From positions 27,862,775-27,926,774 of the forward strand of contig NC_092629.1 in the NCBI RefSeq assembly GCF_039555335.1: a stretch of 64,000 nt of DNA, written 5' to 3'. The notes beneath the pieces were generated by a model. It was not told where the DNA came from. It made no database searches and worked only from the letters and a program-made list of their open reading frames with translations. Position 1 is the first letter of the stretch; each line of letters starts with the position of its first letter. This document shows, in pieces, positions 10,881 to 22,689 of this stretch. The position numbers and the translations under genes are program-made. Source of the stretch: Amphiura filiformis (taxonomy: Eukaryota; Echinodermata; Ophiuroidea; Amphilepidida; Amphiuridae).

Positions 10881-12047
10881 GTAAGTCTTTTGTTCAGATA
10901 CGAAAACGCAAGGGATTCAGTAAGTTACTGTAATCTGATTTCATTGTTAACTCTGAAGTACCAATCAGCTTATTTCAATAGAGGTGGTTGCTTATGTCAA
11001 TAAAATCGGGAGAGAAAAAAATTATGTTAACACCAGTGTTTTAATGGCCTAGCGCCCTCTTGGTAAATTGATCTACATTGATTTGACAAAATGCATGCCA
11101 ATCCGAATGACAAAGTCCACTTTTTTCTGTAAAAACGTTGCAAATAAGCCCTAAAATCACAAAAGGCCCGCTTATGAGCATATCGCACCCCAATGCACTT
11201 GTGCAGGGCCACAGTGTCGCCCTTCCCTCGTATCAATGTCTATCTCCCTATTATGCTTCCTCCTGCCCCCCCCATGATCAGTCTCCCCACCCTCCCCGTC
11301 CCCGGTCCCTACTCTCTCCTCTCGAGTTCTTCTCTTTCTAGTATTTCCGTCTCTCCCTCTCCTGTCTTTCTTCCTCACCCCCTCCCACTCTCGCTTGTTC
11401 AGTCTCAACTTAAGTATCTCCCTCCCTCCCTCCCTCCCCCTCGCGAAATTTATCAGTATGATCCATGACTGAAAATAAGCTCTGCAAAAATAAACATTTA
11501 AAATAAACCCGAGTCTTGCATATAGGCCCAACCAATTATCAGATTAGCTTGCCATGAATAGAATACATTATCTTTGCTCCAATGCAAATTCTTTTGTATT
11601 GCATTTCAATATAAAACATGATTACCAAATCACCACTTGTACGCGCCTCATTGGGATATTTTAGACGCTCGTTTCATCGCCAATATGAAAGACTTTTGCT
11701 TATAACTTGGCAACATGGTTAGTAAATATTTCAATGCAAGACTTTTTTTACGAGGCACTTACGTCTGGGCGTAAGTGCATATACACCAAACACAAGTCAA
11801 TTGAAGCCGTACAATTTACCGCGAATTTAGGACCGTACAACTTCGACTCTTCTTTTGTCTAGATTGGCACCCAACCGCACATCTCAAGGTTTTATGTAAA
11901 AAATCAATATAACTTACCAAAACGAAAACTGAAATTCACGAGCTTCAAATTTTCAGTAACTGACAAAAGGCTAGAATAAAAGATTGGTCACACCTGGGAC
12001 ACTACCACTTCAGAATAACAATGACTTACAAAAACTATTAGCTACTA
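10881..12047. other. Gene-free stretch with CT-rich low complexity
   Basis: Holds a strongly pyrimidine-biased tract at about 11215-11450, including (CCCT)n at about 11418-11440, which creates long meaningless frames on both strands. No conserved domain or terminal repeat was recognised in the remainder. Confidence 0.5.
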
Positions 12048-12563
12048 TTACGGATACGGAAACAGAAACTGAAAAGATAAAACGACGGTATGAGTGAGGC
12101 ATGGTTTCTTTAGTAGATTCAACGAGTCCAAGGTAGTACATGTTTCATTAGAGAGTGGGCAAATGGTGTGGTTAACTGACAAACTATGTAGAAAGATAGC
12201 AGAATATTGAATACACTGCAGAGCTAAATTCAATGATGACTGAGTTAGATTTGTATAGTTTTCACATTCCATAGTAGAATTCCAAACAAGCAGATCAAAT
12301 CCAATACAATGATTAGAAACATTCAATAAGTTGATGAGATCCCAATCAATTAGGTGATGAAATTTCCAATCAACAAGGTGATTGAGTTCCAAGTCAGTAA
12401 GATGATAAGATACTGAATCAATACATTGATGAAACTCAACACTGGTAATATCCAATAGCTTATGCTGTGTGGCTAAGCTTGAAAATCGAGTGTGTTTTGG
12501 TTCCAAAAAGTGGCATAAAATACACAAAACCAGAACCACACAATTTAAGTCTTTCAGCAACAT
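12048..12563 (-). CDS. Possible secreted/membrane protein exon, unrecognised
   Basis: A 171-codon minus-strand frame opens with ATG and a hydrophobic, leucine/valine-rich stretch with cysteines (residues about 8-19), which looks like a signal peptide. It contains several N-x-S/T glycosylation-type sequons (around N-S-T, N-Y-T, N-L-T, N-H-T, N-E-T) and scattered cysteines. Residues about 45-85 come from a degenerate 24-bp DNA repeat. I do not recognise a family. The frame could be a first exon of a small extracellular protein or a chance frame over a minisatellite. No clear donor site or downstream exon was found. Confidence 0.25.
   Translation of the reverse strand: MLLKDLNCVVLVLCILCHFLEPKHTRFSSLATQHKLLDITSVEFHQCIDSVSYHLTDLELNHLVDWKFHHLIDWDLINLLNVSNHCIGFDLLVWNSTMECENYTNLTQSSLNLALQCIQYSAIFLHSLSVNHTICPLSNETCTTLDSLNLLKKPCLTHTVVLSFQFLFPYP
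12300..12440. repeat. Degenerate 24-bp minisatellite
   Basis: About five tandem variants of 'ccaatcaa-aaggtgatgaaatt' style units (for example 'ccaatcaattaggtgatg', 'ccaatcaacaaggtgatt', 'ccaagtcagtaagatgat'). The period of 24 keeps the overlapping minus-strand frame open and gives the repeated peptide pattern H/N-L-x-D-W/L. Confidence 0.55.
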
Positions 12564-13193
12564 TGTTGTCTAGAGGCTACAAAACATCACTCTGTAGAAA
12601 ATTAGCCTTCAACTCATTCTCAATCAGGTGGAAAAACGGTGTTTTTGCAGAGAGCCAGTGAGAGCAGCCACCAGGCGCTACACTGGCAATATCCCTGAAG
12701 TTCAGTAATATTTTGAAAAAACAAAGCCATTTAAAGACATTTAGAAAATGTTGAACTAGAAATTCAATGTCTGAAGCTTCTGTGGGGATGGTTTGGCTGT
12801 CACCCACAGGTCCCATTAAAAAAAAAAAGGTCATGTTCTCACCCAATGCCTTCCTAATTTAGCTCCATATGGTCTGCCTCTTACCGTATCTTTTCAACAT
12901 TTTGCTCTCAATGAATGCAAAAATTGTGGTCTCACCAAATGACCATATTGTTTACATTTTGCTCTTACCGAATGCCCCTTACAGTGAAAGTGTCAGCCCC
13001 AATGTAACACCTATCCAATTCATATTGATTTGAAGTGCCCTCCTCCCAGCATAAATGTCGGGGGTGCCCCTGTGACGGAAAATGGCTTGGGCACTGGCCC
13101 CTCCATGCAGTTTGAGAGTTGTTAACTTGTTTCTTTGTAACTTTTCGCATTTTAACAAAGCAGAACTAAATACAGTAGGTTACTGGGTAACCT
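12564..13193. other. Gene-free stretch
   Basis: No coding or repeat structure could be assigned with confidence. Contains several 'tcaccgaatgcc' and 'tcacccaatgcc'-like short similar segments (12838-12980). Confidence 0.35.
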
Positions 13194-13770
13194 GATTGAC
13201 AGCCTCATCCCCCCACTTTACCCCATCAAATTGCAGATTTCCAGAGAAATCATCAAAAAACTGTCAAAATAGTCTTGACTGTGGTATACCACGTTTGTGA
13301 TTAATTCAACAGTTTTTTGATGATATCTTCGGAAATACACCGATTTGGAACTCCTAATTTCAATATGTTAATGAGAAAAATATGATCTCTCATTTGATAT
13401 CAATTTAGAGCATGATCATGATAATTATCATAAATAAAAAACACTGCCGACTACCAGTATCACACTGTATAAATGTCAGTAATTTCTTAAGGAATTAGTC
13501 ACATTTACAAGGAACATTTACGTGTTCTCTTTGCATGAATGTTTAAAAAGGGACAACATTTTATGTTTTACTTAAGTTTTGAAGAATTTGATTTTCCAAA
13601 TATATCAGGTCACCTTCCTTTTAATAATTTAATGCAATATTGTATTATAAAATGAAAAATGGCCTTGTCCCCACCCCATCCTAAAAAAATTCTTAGCAAT
13701 ACCACTGAGTTCTGTTGTGCATGCACATCATGCTTGATACCATTGGCATAGGGTAAAGGAATCACCCCAG

Positions 13771-13993
13771 CTAAGGGCTCATATTGAAATTCCCTTACAC
13801 AGGAAGGTGTGCGCCATCCTGCAGCTTTCCTGTGCTAGCCTTCTTTTGTTAAAATCCTGGGCAGGGTGTATCACTGATGCATATAATCCATCCATTTTAT
13901 GACCAAGCTTTCCTGAGGCGCGCGCTTAGCGAGGGGAATCCTACCTTCTTTCTGTGTGAAAACGTGGTAGGGTATTTCAATATGAGCCCTAAG
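13771..13993. repeat. Nested MITE with 'ctaagggctcatattg' inverted ends
   Basis: Terminal inverted repeats: 'ctaagggctcatattgaaat' on the left mirrors 'atttcaatatgagccctaag' on the right, about 220 bp apart. It is non-coding, with an internal GC-rich 'gaggcgcgcgc' patch. The same MITE sits in the other array units at 15296-15518 and 16819-17039. Confidence 0.75.
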
Positions 13994-14699
13994 TGGTCAG
14001 AATAACACTGAAATTCTATTACAGACCCATATGTTTGTATATTCCAAGCGCAACCATTTGCCCCAATTTTGAAGCCATATATAGGCCTAGTTTCTTATAG
14101 CAGGACAACAACTTACCCCCTGGGAAATTAACTTTATCCAGTACATATGACACTGCTTGGAGCATGCATTCATCATGTTTATAATTACAGCATGTATATA
14201 CCAATATTTGATTCTGTATGTGACACGCTGACACACTGTGTGGATCACATCATCATGACTGTGCACAATTTTGATACTTTGGACTCTAATGATACTAAGT
14301 GCCATATAGGTATGTTCAGATTATTCAGATCTCATACATGTATTCAAAATGAGTGTTTTGAGCGTTTCGACAGTATTTTCTGTGGGACATGAGAGCACAT
14401 CAGACATATCGAATTGCATTCTGGATACGAAGAATGTCTTTCTGATATCAAATAATTTTCATTTTTGAAATTCACGATATAATACAAATTTTATGACAAA
14501 TTATTAAAATTTGATATTTTTCACATTTTGATATATAACAGTCCTCGAAGTGAATTTTATAAATCTAATGATATATTCTTAAAGTGTATGTAGCTGGGAG
14601 GAAAAGCCGACGATCAATTGAAAAATTTGACCTTTCATATTGAAGATATGGATTTTCTGATTGACAGCCTCATCCCCCCACTTTACCCCATCAAATTGC

Positions 14700-14940
14700 A
14701 GATTTTGGTATCAGGTGAAAGCTCATATTTTTCTCATTAAAATTAGGCATTCCAAATCGGCATATTTCAGAGAAATCATCAAAAACTGTCAAAATAGTCT
14801 TGACCCATGGTATACCACGTTTGAGATTAATTCAACAGTTTTTTGATGATATCTTCGGAAATACACCGATTTGGAACTCCTAATTTCAATATGTTAATGA
14901 GAAAAATATGATCTCTCATTTGATATCAATTTAGAGCATG
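14700..14940. repeat. Imperfect hairpin inside array unit
   Basis: 'attccaaatcgg', 'aaatcatcaaaaactg' and 'tctcattaaaattagg' on the left are mirrored by 'cagttttttgatgat', 'ccgatttggaact' and 'cctaatttcaatatgttaatgaga' on the right. It recurs in unit 3 and, with the left arm shortened by deletion, in unit 1. Confidence 0.65.
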
Positions 14941-15295
14941 ATCATGATAATTATCATAAATAAAAACACTGCCGACTACCAGTATCACACTGTATAAATG
15001 TCAGTAATTTCTTAAGGAATTAGTCACATTTACAAGGAACATTTACGTGTTCTCTTTGCATGAATGTTTAAAAAGGGACAACATTTTATGTTTTACTTAA
15101 CTTTTGAAGAATTTGATTTTCCAAATATATCAGGTCACCTTCCTTTAATAATTTAATGCAATATTGTATTATAAAATGAACCATGGCCTTGTCCCCACCC
15201 CATCCTAAAAAAATTCTTAGCAATACCACTGAGTTCTGTTGTGCATGCACATCATGCTTGATACCATTGGCATAGGGTAAAGGAATCACCCCCAG

Positions 15296-15518
15296 CTAAG
15301 GGCTCATATTGAAATTCCCTTACACAGGAAGGTGTGCGCCATCCTGCAGCTTTCCTGTGCTAGCCTTCTTTTGTTAAAATCCTGGGCAGGGTGTATCACT
15401 GATGCATATAATCCATCCATTTTATGACCAAGCTTTCCTGAGGCGCGCGCTTAGCGAGGGGAATCCTACCTTCTTTCTGTGTGAAAACGTGGTAGGGTAT
15501 TTCAATATGAGCCCTAAG
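15296..15518. repeat. Nested MITE, array unit 2
   Basis: Same terminal inverted repeats and interior as the MITE at 13771-13993. Copied as part of the tandem unit, not an independent insertion. Confidence 0.75.
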
Positions 15519-16818
15519 TGGTCAGAATAACACTGAAATTCTATTACAGACCCATATGTTTGTATATTCCAAGCGCAACCATTTGCCCCAATTTTGAAGC
15601 CATATATAGGCCTAGTTTCTTATAGCAGGACAACAACTTACCCCTGGGAAATTAACTTTATCCAGTACATATGACACTGCTTGGAGCATGCATTCATCAT
15701 GTTTATAATTACAGCATGTATATACCAATATTTGATTCTGTATGTGACACGCTGACACTGTGTGGATCACATCATCATGACTGTGCACAATTTTGATACT
15801 TTGGACTCTAATGATACTAAGTGCCATATAGGTATGTTCAGATTATTCAGATCTCATACATGTATTCAAAATGAGTGTTTTGAGCGTTTCGACAGTATTT
15901 TCTGTGGGACATGAGAGCACATCAGACATATCGAATTGCATTCTGGATACGAAGAATGTCTTTCTGATATCAAATAATTTTCATTTTTGAAATTCACGAT
16001 ATAATACAAATTTTATGACAAATTATTAAAATTTGATATTTTTCACATTTTGATATATAACAGTCCTCGAAGTGAATTTTATAAATCTAATGATATATTC
16101 TTAAAGTGTATGTAGCTGGGAGGAAAAGCCGACGATCAATTGAAAAATTTGACCTTTCATATTGAAGATATGGATTTTCTGATTGACAGCCTCATCCCCC
16201 CACTTTACCCCATCAAATTGCAGATTTTGGTATCAGGTGAAAGCTCATATTTTTCTCATTAAAATTAGGCATTCCAAATCGGCATATTTCCAGAAAAATC
16301 ATCAAAAAACTGTCAAAATAGTCTTGACCCATGGTATACCACGTTTGAGATTAATTCAACAGTTTTTTGATGATATCTTCGGAAATACACCGATTTGGAA
16401 CTCCTAATTTCAATATGTTAATGAGAAAAATATGATATCTCATTTGATATCAATTTAGAGCATGATCATGATAATTATCATAAATAAAAAACACTGCCGA
16501 CTACCAGTATCACACTGTATAAATGTCAGTAATTTCTTAAGGAATTAGTCACATTTACAAGGAACATTTACGTGTTCTCTTTGCATGAATGTTTAAAAGG
16601 GACAACATTTTATGTTTTACTTAACTTTTGAAGAATTTGATTTTCCAAATATATCAGGTCACCTTCCTTTAATAATTTAATGCAATATTGTATTATAAAA
16701 TGAACCATGGCCTTGTCCCCACCCCATCCTAAAAAATTCTTAGCAATACCACTGAGTTCTGTTGTGCATGCACATCATGCTTGATACCATTGGCATAGGG
16801 TAAAGGAATCACCCCCAG

Positions 16819-17039
16819 CTAAGGGCTCATATTGAAATTCCCTTACACAGGAAGGTGTGCGCCATCCTGCAGCTTTCCTGTGCTAGCCTTCTTTTGTTAA
16901 AATCCTGGGCAGGGTGTATCACTGATGCATATAATCCATCCATTTTATGACCAAGCTTTCCTGAGGCGCGCGCTGAGCAGGGAATCCTACCTTCTTTCTG
17001 TGTGAAAACGTGGTAGGGTATTTCAATATGAGCCCTAAG
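16819..17039. repeat. Nested MITE, array unit 3
   Basis: Same terminal inverted repeats as in units 1 and 2. The GC-rich patch differs by a few bases ('gcgctgagcagg' against 'gcgcttagcgag'). Confidence 0.75.
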
Positions 17040-17406
17040 TGGTCAGAATAACACTGAAATTCTATTACAGACCCATATGTTTGTATATTCCAAGCACTGT
17101 AAATGCAACCATTTGCCCCAATTTTGAAGCCATATATAGGCCTAGTTTCTTATAGCAGGACAACAACTTACCCCCTGGGAAATTAACTTTATCCAGTACA
17201 TATGACACTGCTTGGAGCATCCATTCATCATGTTTATCTTTTATGATTACAGCATGTATACCAATATTTGATTCTGTATGTGACAAGCTGACACTGTGTG
17301 GATCACATCATCATGACTGTGTACAATTTTGATACTTTGGACTCTAATGATACTAAGTGCCATATAGGTATGTTCAGATTATTCAGATCTCATACATGTA
17401 TTCAAA

Positions 17407-18055
17407 ATGAGTGTTTTGAGCGTTTCGACAGTATTTTCTGTGGGACATGAGAGCACATCAGACATATCGAATTGCATTCTGGATACGAAGAATGTCTTTC
17501 TGATATCAAATAATTTTCATTTTTTGAAATTCACGATATAATACAAATTTTATGACAAATTATTAAAATTTGATATTTTTCACATTTTTGATATATAACA
17601 GTCCTCGAAGTGAATTTTATAAATCTAATGATATATTCTTAAAGTGTATGTAGCTGGGAGGAAAAGCCGACGATCAATTGAAAATTTGACCTTTCATATT
17701 GAAGATATGGATTTGCTTCCCAAAAAGACCTTATTTTTTTTTTTTTTTTTTTTTTAAAAAAATCCATATCTTTCAATACGAAAGGTCAAAATTTTCAATT
17801 GATCGTCAGCTTTTCATCCCACCTACATACACTTTAAGTATAAATCATCAGATTTATAAAGTTTACTTAGAATACTGTTAAATATCAAAAATATCAATTT
17901 TTAATCATTTGCCATAAAATGTGTATTACATGTACATTGCAAATTTAAAAAAATCAAAATTATTTGATATCAGAAGGACATTCTTTGTATTCTGATGTGC
18001 TCTAATGTCACACAATAAATACTCTCCAAACGTTCATACCCCATCCCTTAAAGCC
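17407..18055. repeat. Foldback element, two arms around a poly-T centre
   Basis: The left arm (17407-17714) is the end of array unit 3. The right arm (about 17757-18055) is its diverged reverse complement ('aaatccatatctttcaatac' to 'cgttcataccccatcccttaa'). A T-run and then A-run centre lies at about 17731-17761. The right terminus matches the end of the complete palindromic element at 30952-31612. Units 1 and 2 of the array carry only the left arm. Confidence 0.8.
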
Positions 18056-19378
18056 AAATAAAAAAATTAATTTGTTTCACATCCACTTCCGGTTCCCACC
18101 TCACTTTCTGGGATCAGTCCATATATTTTTTTTCATTTTTCAATTTTGATACTGCATTGTAAGTTTATTAGTCAGTATGAATCACTTGCAGGTGTTGTGG
18201 AAATCTAAGGGATCTCTAACCTCTCATAATCTTAAATAAAAAAGGGCCTCATCATTTGCCTGGCAGATGGTGAAAACTAAATAGCAATGTCAATTTTATG
18301 TGAAAACTGCTGCATTTTGTCAATTTAGCAATAACAACAACAACAAAACACCTCTCTTCCTTCTCACTTTTCCAAAAAGGTGATAACATAACATGAAACA
18401 AAATTTTAATTTTATGTAGCCTAATCAGGATTCGGGAATCATATAGACCTATCAAGTTTTTGATGTGCAACTTTACTATTTCTGATCCTACAGCAAGAGC
18501 AGTCAAGACTAAAGGGGGAAGATTCTTGGCTAACTAAATGCTGCTGGCACTCAGCCAAAAATTTGTTTATAATTCTAGCAAACTTACATTTCAATTTTGA
18601 CAACATTAAACCATGATTATGGAAGGCTAATAAATGAGGGGTACATGCTATCAAATATCTCCCCCTCCCCACATTTTGGCAACTTAAAGCCATAATGTGT
18701 GATTTGCTCCACAACGACACCCTCAATTTTTCTTGAATTTCTACTTTTGCATAATTGGAATAGCAAATTTCTTTAGTCTTTTACCTCAGTTGTTCGGCTC
18801 AAAAACGAAACAAAAAAAAAACCTTCTGAGACAACACCGTCTGTCATAATGTGTCTCTACGTGCCAAACTCCAATTAGAAAAATATGTCCCGCTCAGTAG
18901 AATGGATATATTTGGCCCGGGGGGGCACTTGTATTTCAAGGTGGACACCATGCTCGTGTAAAAAGTGTAAAAAGTATAAAGGGTTGTTTTTCAGCATTGG
19001 GCAAGTACAGCGCTGTACCTGTTTAGGGTGTCAAAAACGCCAAAAATCAGGAAAAAGGGTATACTTTTCCAAGCAAAATACTTGCTTAGGCCTTTTTAGG
19101 GTACCAAAGTTTAATGGCAAAATAAAAAAGGGTGAAATAGGCTATGTTTGGCTTCTATCAGAACAAATCGTAGGGTAAAACATTAAGAAACATCAAACTA
19201 CTTAATATATTAAACAAGAACCTGAACATGAATTTTTACTTTCTTAGTGTTAAAAAAATGGCAAAATACTTGTTTAGGGTATGTTTTGCATGCGCTGAGT
19301 AATACTCGTTTAGGGTGCGTTTCGAGAGTCCATACATGAGCATGGTGTCCATCACGTAATGTAAGCGCCCCCGGATTT
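18056..19378. other. Gene-free stretch with short repeat fragments
   Basis: A fragment of the 'aaagccataatgtgtgatttgctccac' repeat lies at about 18688-18745 (another at 34420-34480). Short internal similar segments ('tacttgcttaggccttttta', 'acttgtttagggtatg') lie in 19010-19320. No gene was recognised. Confidence 0.4.
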
Positions 19379-19588
19379 GGCCATAATCAACTTGTGCATT
19401 AAACAAGTTGAAGTGCAATTTTATTTTTTTATGCCATTGCCTGTTGTGATGGGCTGTTTTCACTTCCGCTATTAACTGGCATTGCTTTACACTGTGTCAT
19501 GCTTCATTGATTTCTATTAGATGTCATAGCAATTGAGTCTAGCCTCGTATGTGAAGTTATCGGTGTCAGTGAGCAAACCAGTCTGTGG
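19379..19588 (+). repeat. Direct repeat pair, copy 1
   Basis: About 210 bp beginning 'ggccataatcaact' and ending 'gagcaaaccagt'. It is repeated at 19856-20072, offset 477 bp, with roughly one substitution every 10-15 bases. It is non-coding. Confidence 0.85.
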
Positions 19589-19696
19589 CTAGACTTCTCG
19601 AGTAAGCAACAATACAACGTTGCATGTAAACAGGGCCGGGGCCAAGTATAGCATGGCCCCGGTTCCGGCACTCCATATATCGGCCAGTACTCATGC

Positions 19697-19722
19697 TTGT
19701 TAGGGTTACGGTTAGGGTTAGT
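19697..19722 (+). repeat. Short telomere-like tract
   Basis: About four degenerate TTAGGG-type units ('gttagggttacggttagggtt'). An isolated interstitial tract between the two copies of the 19.4/19.9-kb direct repeat. Confidence 0.6.
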
Positions 19723-19855
19723 GCAAAGTCAGTAGCTCTTAGAATAATTTCATAAGAGCGAAACGAAAATCATTGGGGCCTCACCTCCATGATGGTTAGT
19801 GGAGGTCTAATATTGAATTACATCATATGATCATGATGCCCGACCCTTCTTGTTT

Positions 19856-20072
19856 GGCCATAATCAACTCATGCATTCTAACAAGTTGAAGTGCAATTTT
19901 AACAACATTTTTTATGTGATTGCCTGTTGTGATGGGCTGTTTTTACTTCCGATATTAACGGGCATTGCTTTACACTGTGTCATGCTTCATTGATTTCTAT
20001 TAGATTTCATAGCAATCAAGTCTAGCCTCGTATGTGAAGCTATCAGTGTCATTGAGCAAACCAGTCCATGGA
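19856..20072 (+). repeat. Direct repeat pair, copy 2
   Basis: Partner of 19379-19588. Landmarks 'cctgttgtgatgggctgttt', 'ttacactgtgtcatgcttca' and 'gtctagcctcgtatgtgaag' are shared. The flanks differ, so either a larger duplicated segment has decayed or two copies of one element are present. Confidence 0.85.
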
Positions 20073-22689
20073 TAGAATAGAAACACCCATATTTTTGCAA
20101 TTTTGTGAACTTTAACAATGCCCCTTCGCTAAAACACAAACAATATTTCTAAAAATATACCCCTTTCTAGCTCTTTCTGACAGAGACGTGTATCTGTGCT
20201 CTGCACTTGTCTTTGTATAGCAAGTTAATGTTTACTACTGTACTATATCTAATGGGAATGGCCATGATGGCAGTAATTATTATAATGCTCCAGATGAAGC
20301 CAGACGGAATCATTTTTTTAACTTTGGGACTATACTGACGCTGCGCCCTGCTCCCGGTTCCGGCACTCCGTTTATCCGCAGTTACTCATGCTCAACACAA
20401 ATAAAAAACCCTTTAAAAGGGAGTGCTCAGGCATGATTGGAAAACATGGTTGTACAATGTAGGTCGGTGGTAATTCATGTAGGCCTACTAATAAACTTCT
20501 TGTTATAAAAAAGTGTACTATAGGCCTAGCTTTAATGTTATTCTATATATTTATACTATGATCAGCTCTTAATAGGCGGGAATTATTCGTTTTTTGTTAC
20601 TGCGCAAGTCAATAAAGTTCCAAATTACGCCGCGCATAAATTCACAAAAGCATGTGTCATTCACGCAATATGCAAAGCGCAGTTCGCGTAGGTGCTGCGC
20701 CCAGCTGTGTGTGTATGCCATTCTACATGTATATCAATCCACAATGTTATGAGTCCTGCCTATTATGAGCTGATCAGAGTATAACACAACATACATGAAG
20801 TAAGAAACAGGTTTCGATGGTGTACGTAGGTCTATTTTGTGTATGTAGGCCCACCCCATATTGGATTTTTTTTAAACACTTCAACATGTACATGTAATAT
20901 ATACAAATGGTAATGAAAAGTAAACCCAAAGTTATACTAAAGTAATTTACAAACATGTATGTAATTTCAATGATGTGCACTAATTTGGACATCAATTCAA
21001 CACAATTTGAAAGGGGCATTCCGTGATCCACACTTTGTACAGAAATATTCAGATTTTTATCATTTTTATACCACTGGAAAACTCTGGCAGAACTGTTTCT
21101 GTATAAAATAATTCTTGCCGATTAATTCGTTTAGCAAGCATATCGTCAAACTTGTTCGCCAAATTACAACACAGCAAGTGGCATATGGGGCATATAAATA
21201 CACATAGAGGCTGTATCAAAATGATACCAGTACTCATCAATTTTGATGTTGATTGATAAGCGTACATGCTTATTTTATTCTTGCAAACAAACAATCTGAT
21301 CAACTGAAGTTGTGAGATTTAAGCTTTTGCTCCTGGATATCTACTGACAAATGTCATAAAAAGTGGATGCTATAGGATTGTGAAATACTCCTTTAACATA
21401 TTATGTCACATTTAGTGATGAAGGCCTATGCACTTGAATGTTACCCATGAAAATAAAAAGTAAAGTTTAAGTTGTACATGTTAACGATCTAAATAATACA
21501 ATTTAAATATTACACACCTTATCACCAATGCATAATTTTTCAAAAAAAAAAAAAAAAAAAAAAAAATTCAAGCCCTTAGCTGCAATGTGCTCTGTTCTAT
21601 TTCAGATGCCATTTTACCCAAAATGGTTTAAACTTGATAAATTGTGTTTGTGGGATATTTCAATCTGTTGGCGTTGAAGATGCTGCTGGATATAAATTTG
21701 TATCTGCGGAATATTCCAATTTCTGTTGGTCTTGATTCTTGAAGATGGTGCTGTGGCAGGCTGTTGTGTAGAGTGTGAATGAGATGACTACTGTGTATAT
21801 AGTGTGGATGAGATGACCACATGCACTGTGAACTTCTGGCAAATCCAGAACAATCAGAACACCTTACTTATCTCTCATTGCAAATTTAAGAAGTTCATGG
21901 ACATTTGGTAACTTGGTATAATTGACCATGCAGGCTGACCTAGCTAGCTGACTTTGTCCATAAAACAAAATCTATTCATGGACAGTTTGTAACTTGTTAT
22001 TAAACTTGAACTTCAACTTCCAGACCACTACACTATCAATCTGTCAACACTCCTAATATTGAAACTGATTATCATTCCCAGGTAACAAAACCCTCCACTA
22101 TGGGCTACAGAACACAGTCTTATAAATAATTTCATGTGGAATGAGGCTAATATCCTATCCCCACCTCAAACTAGAAATCTCACTGCTGCATATATTTATG
22201 AACTATGTCATGAGGAGTGAGGTTATTTTAGGAGCTGGCAGTAGTCTGCATTTAGTGCATTTCTATTACTGAGATACCATGCATTATTCTACAAAATATT
22301 TTTAGTGACTACAAAGCAAGAGCATTTGCAAAAGAAGCTCGACTTAGAGCTACTTAGGTTCAAGGGTCAAATTTTATTTCAAGGTCTAAACTGAATGTAT
22401 ATATTCACTCAGGTGTACCTGAGCGAAAAAAGGGGTAATTTTTCATACGACTTGTTTTCGCAAAATTGGAAAAAGTTCTATGCTTTTCATTTACGAATCA
22501 CATGTCATTGTAGTTTCATTATTCTTCATTTACGAGTCCCGTTTACAAATCATATCAGTTTCGTCATTCCGTTCGGTGCGCATTACATCACATCGCATCA
22601 CATGCAATTATACGATGCATACAACCGAGTATTTCGTGATCCTAGCATCCTAGCTCCTTTTATGAAATAATTTTCAGTATAGACATCCA
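20073..22689. other. Gene-free stretch
   Basis: AT-rich. Contains a poly-A tract at 21541-21566 and a short imperfect direct repeat around 21660-21760 ('ttgaagatg-tgctg'). No frame shows recognisable protein features and no element ends were defined. Confidence 0.4.

Larger units (their letters stand above)
13194..17714. repeat. Tandem array of three about 1.52-kb units
   Basis: Three near-identical head-to-tail units start at 'gattgacagcctcatccccc': 13194, 14659 and 16181. The internal marker 'acactgccgactacc' falls at 13441, 14966 and 16491, exactly 1,525 bp apart. Unit 1 lacks about 60 bp (between 'gcagattt' and 'ccagagaaatc'), apparently by a short-homology deletion. Each unit contains a nested MITE, a second hairpin and, at its end, one arm of a foldback element. 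No protein frame is shared and intact. The very high identity indicates recent amplification or concerted evolution, or possibly assembly duplication. Confidence 0.92.

Noticed and set aside
11172-11531. A 119-codon Arg/Glu/Gly-rich minus-strand frame
   Set aside because: Produced by the CT-rich low-complexity tract; composition explains it.
14019-17286. Short frames repeated in each 1.52-kb unit (for example near 14147, 15612, 17065)
   Set aside because: They recur because the units are copies, differ in length by frameshifts between units, and show no domain.
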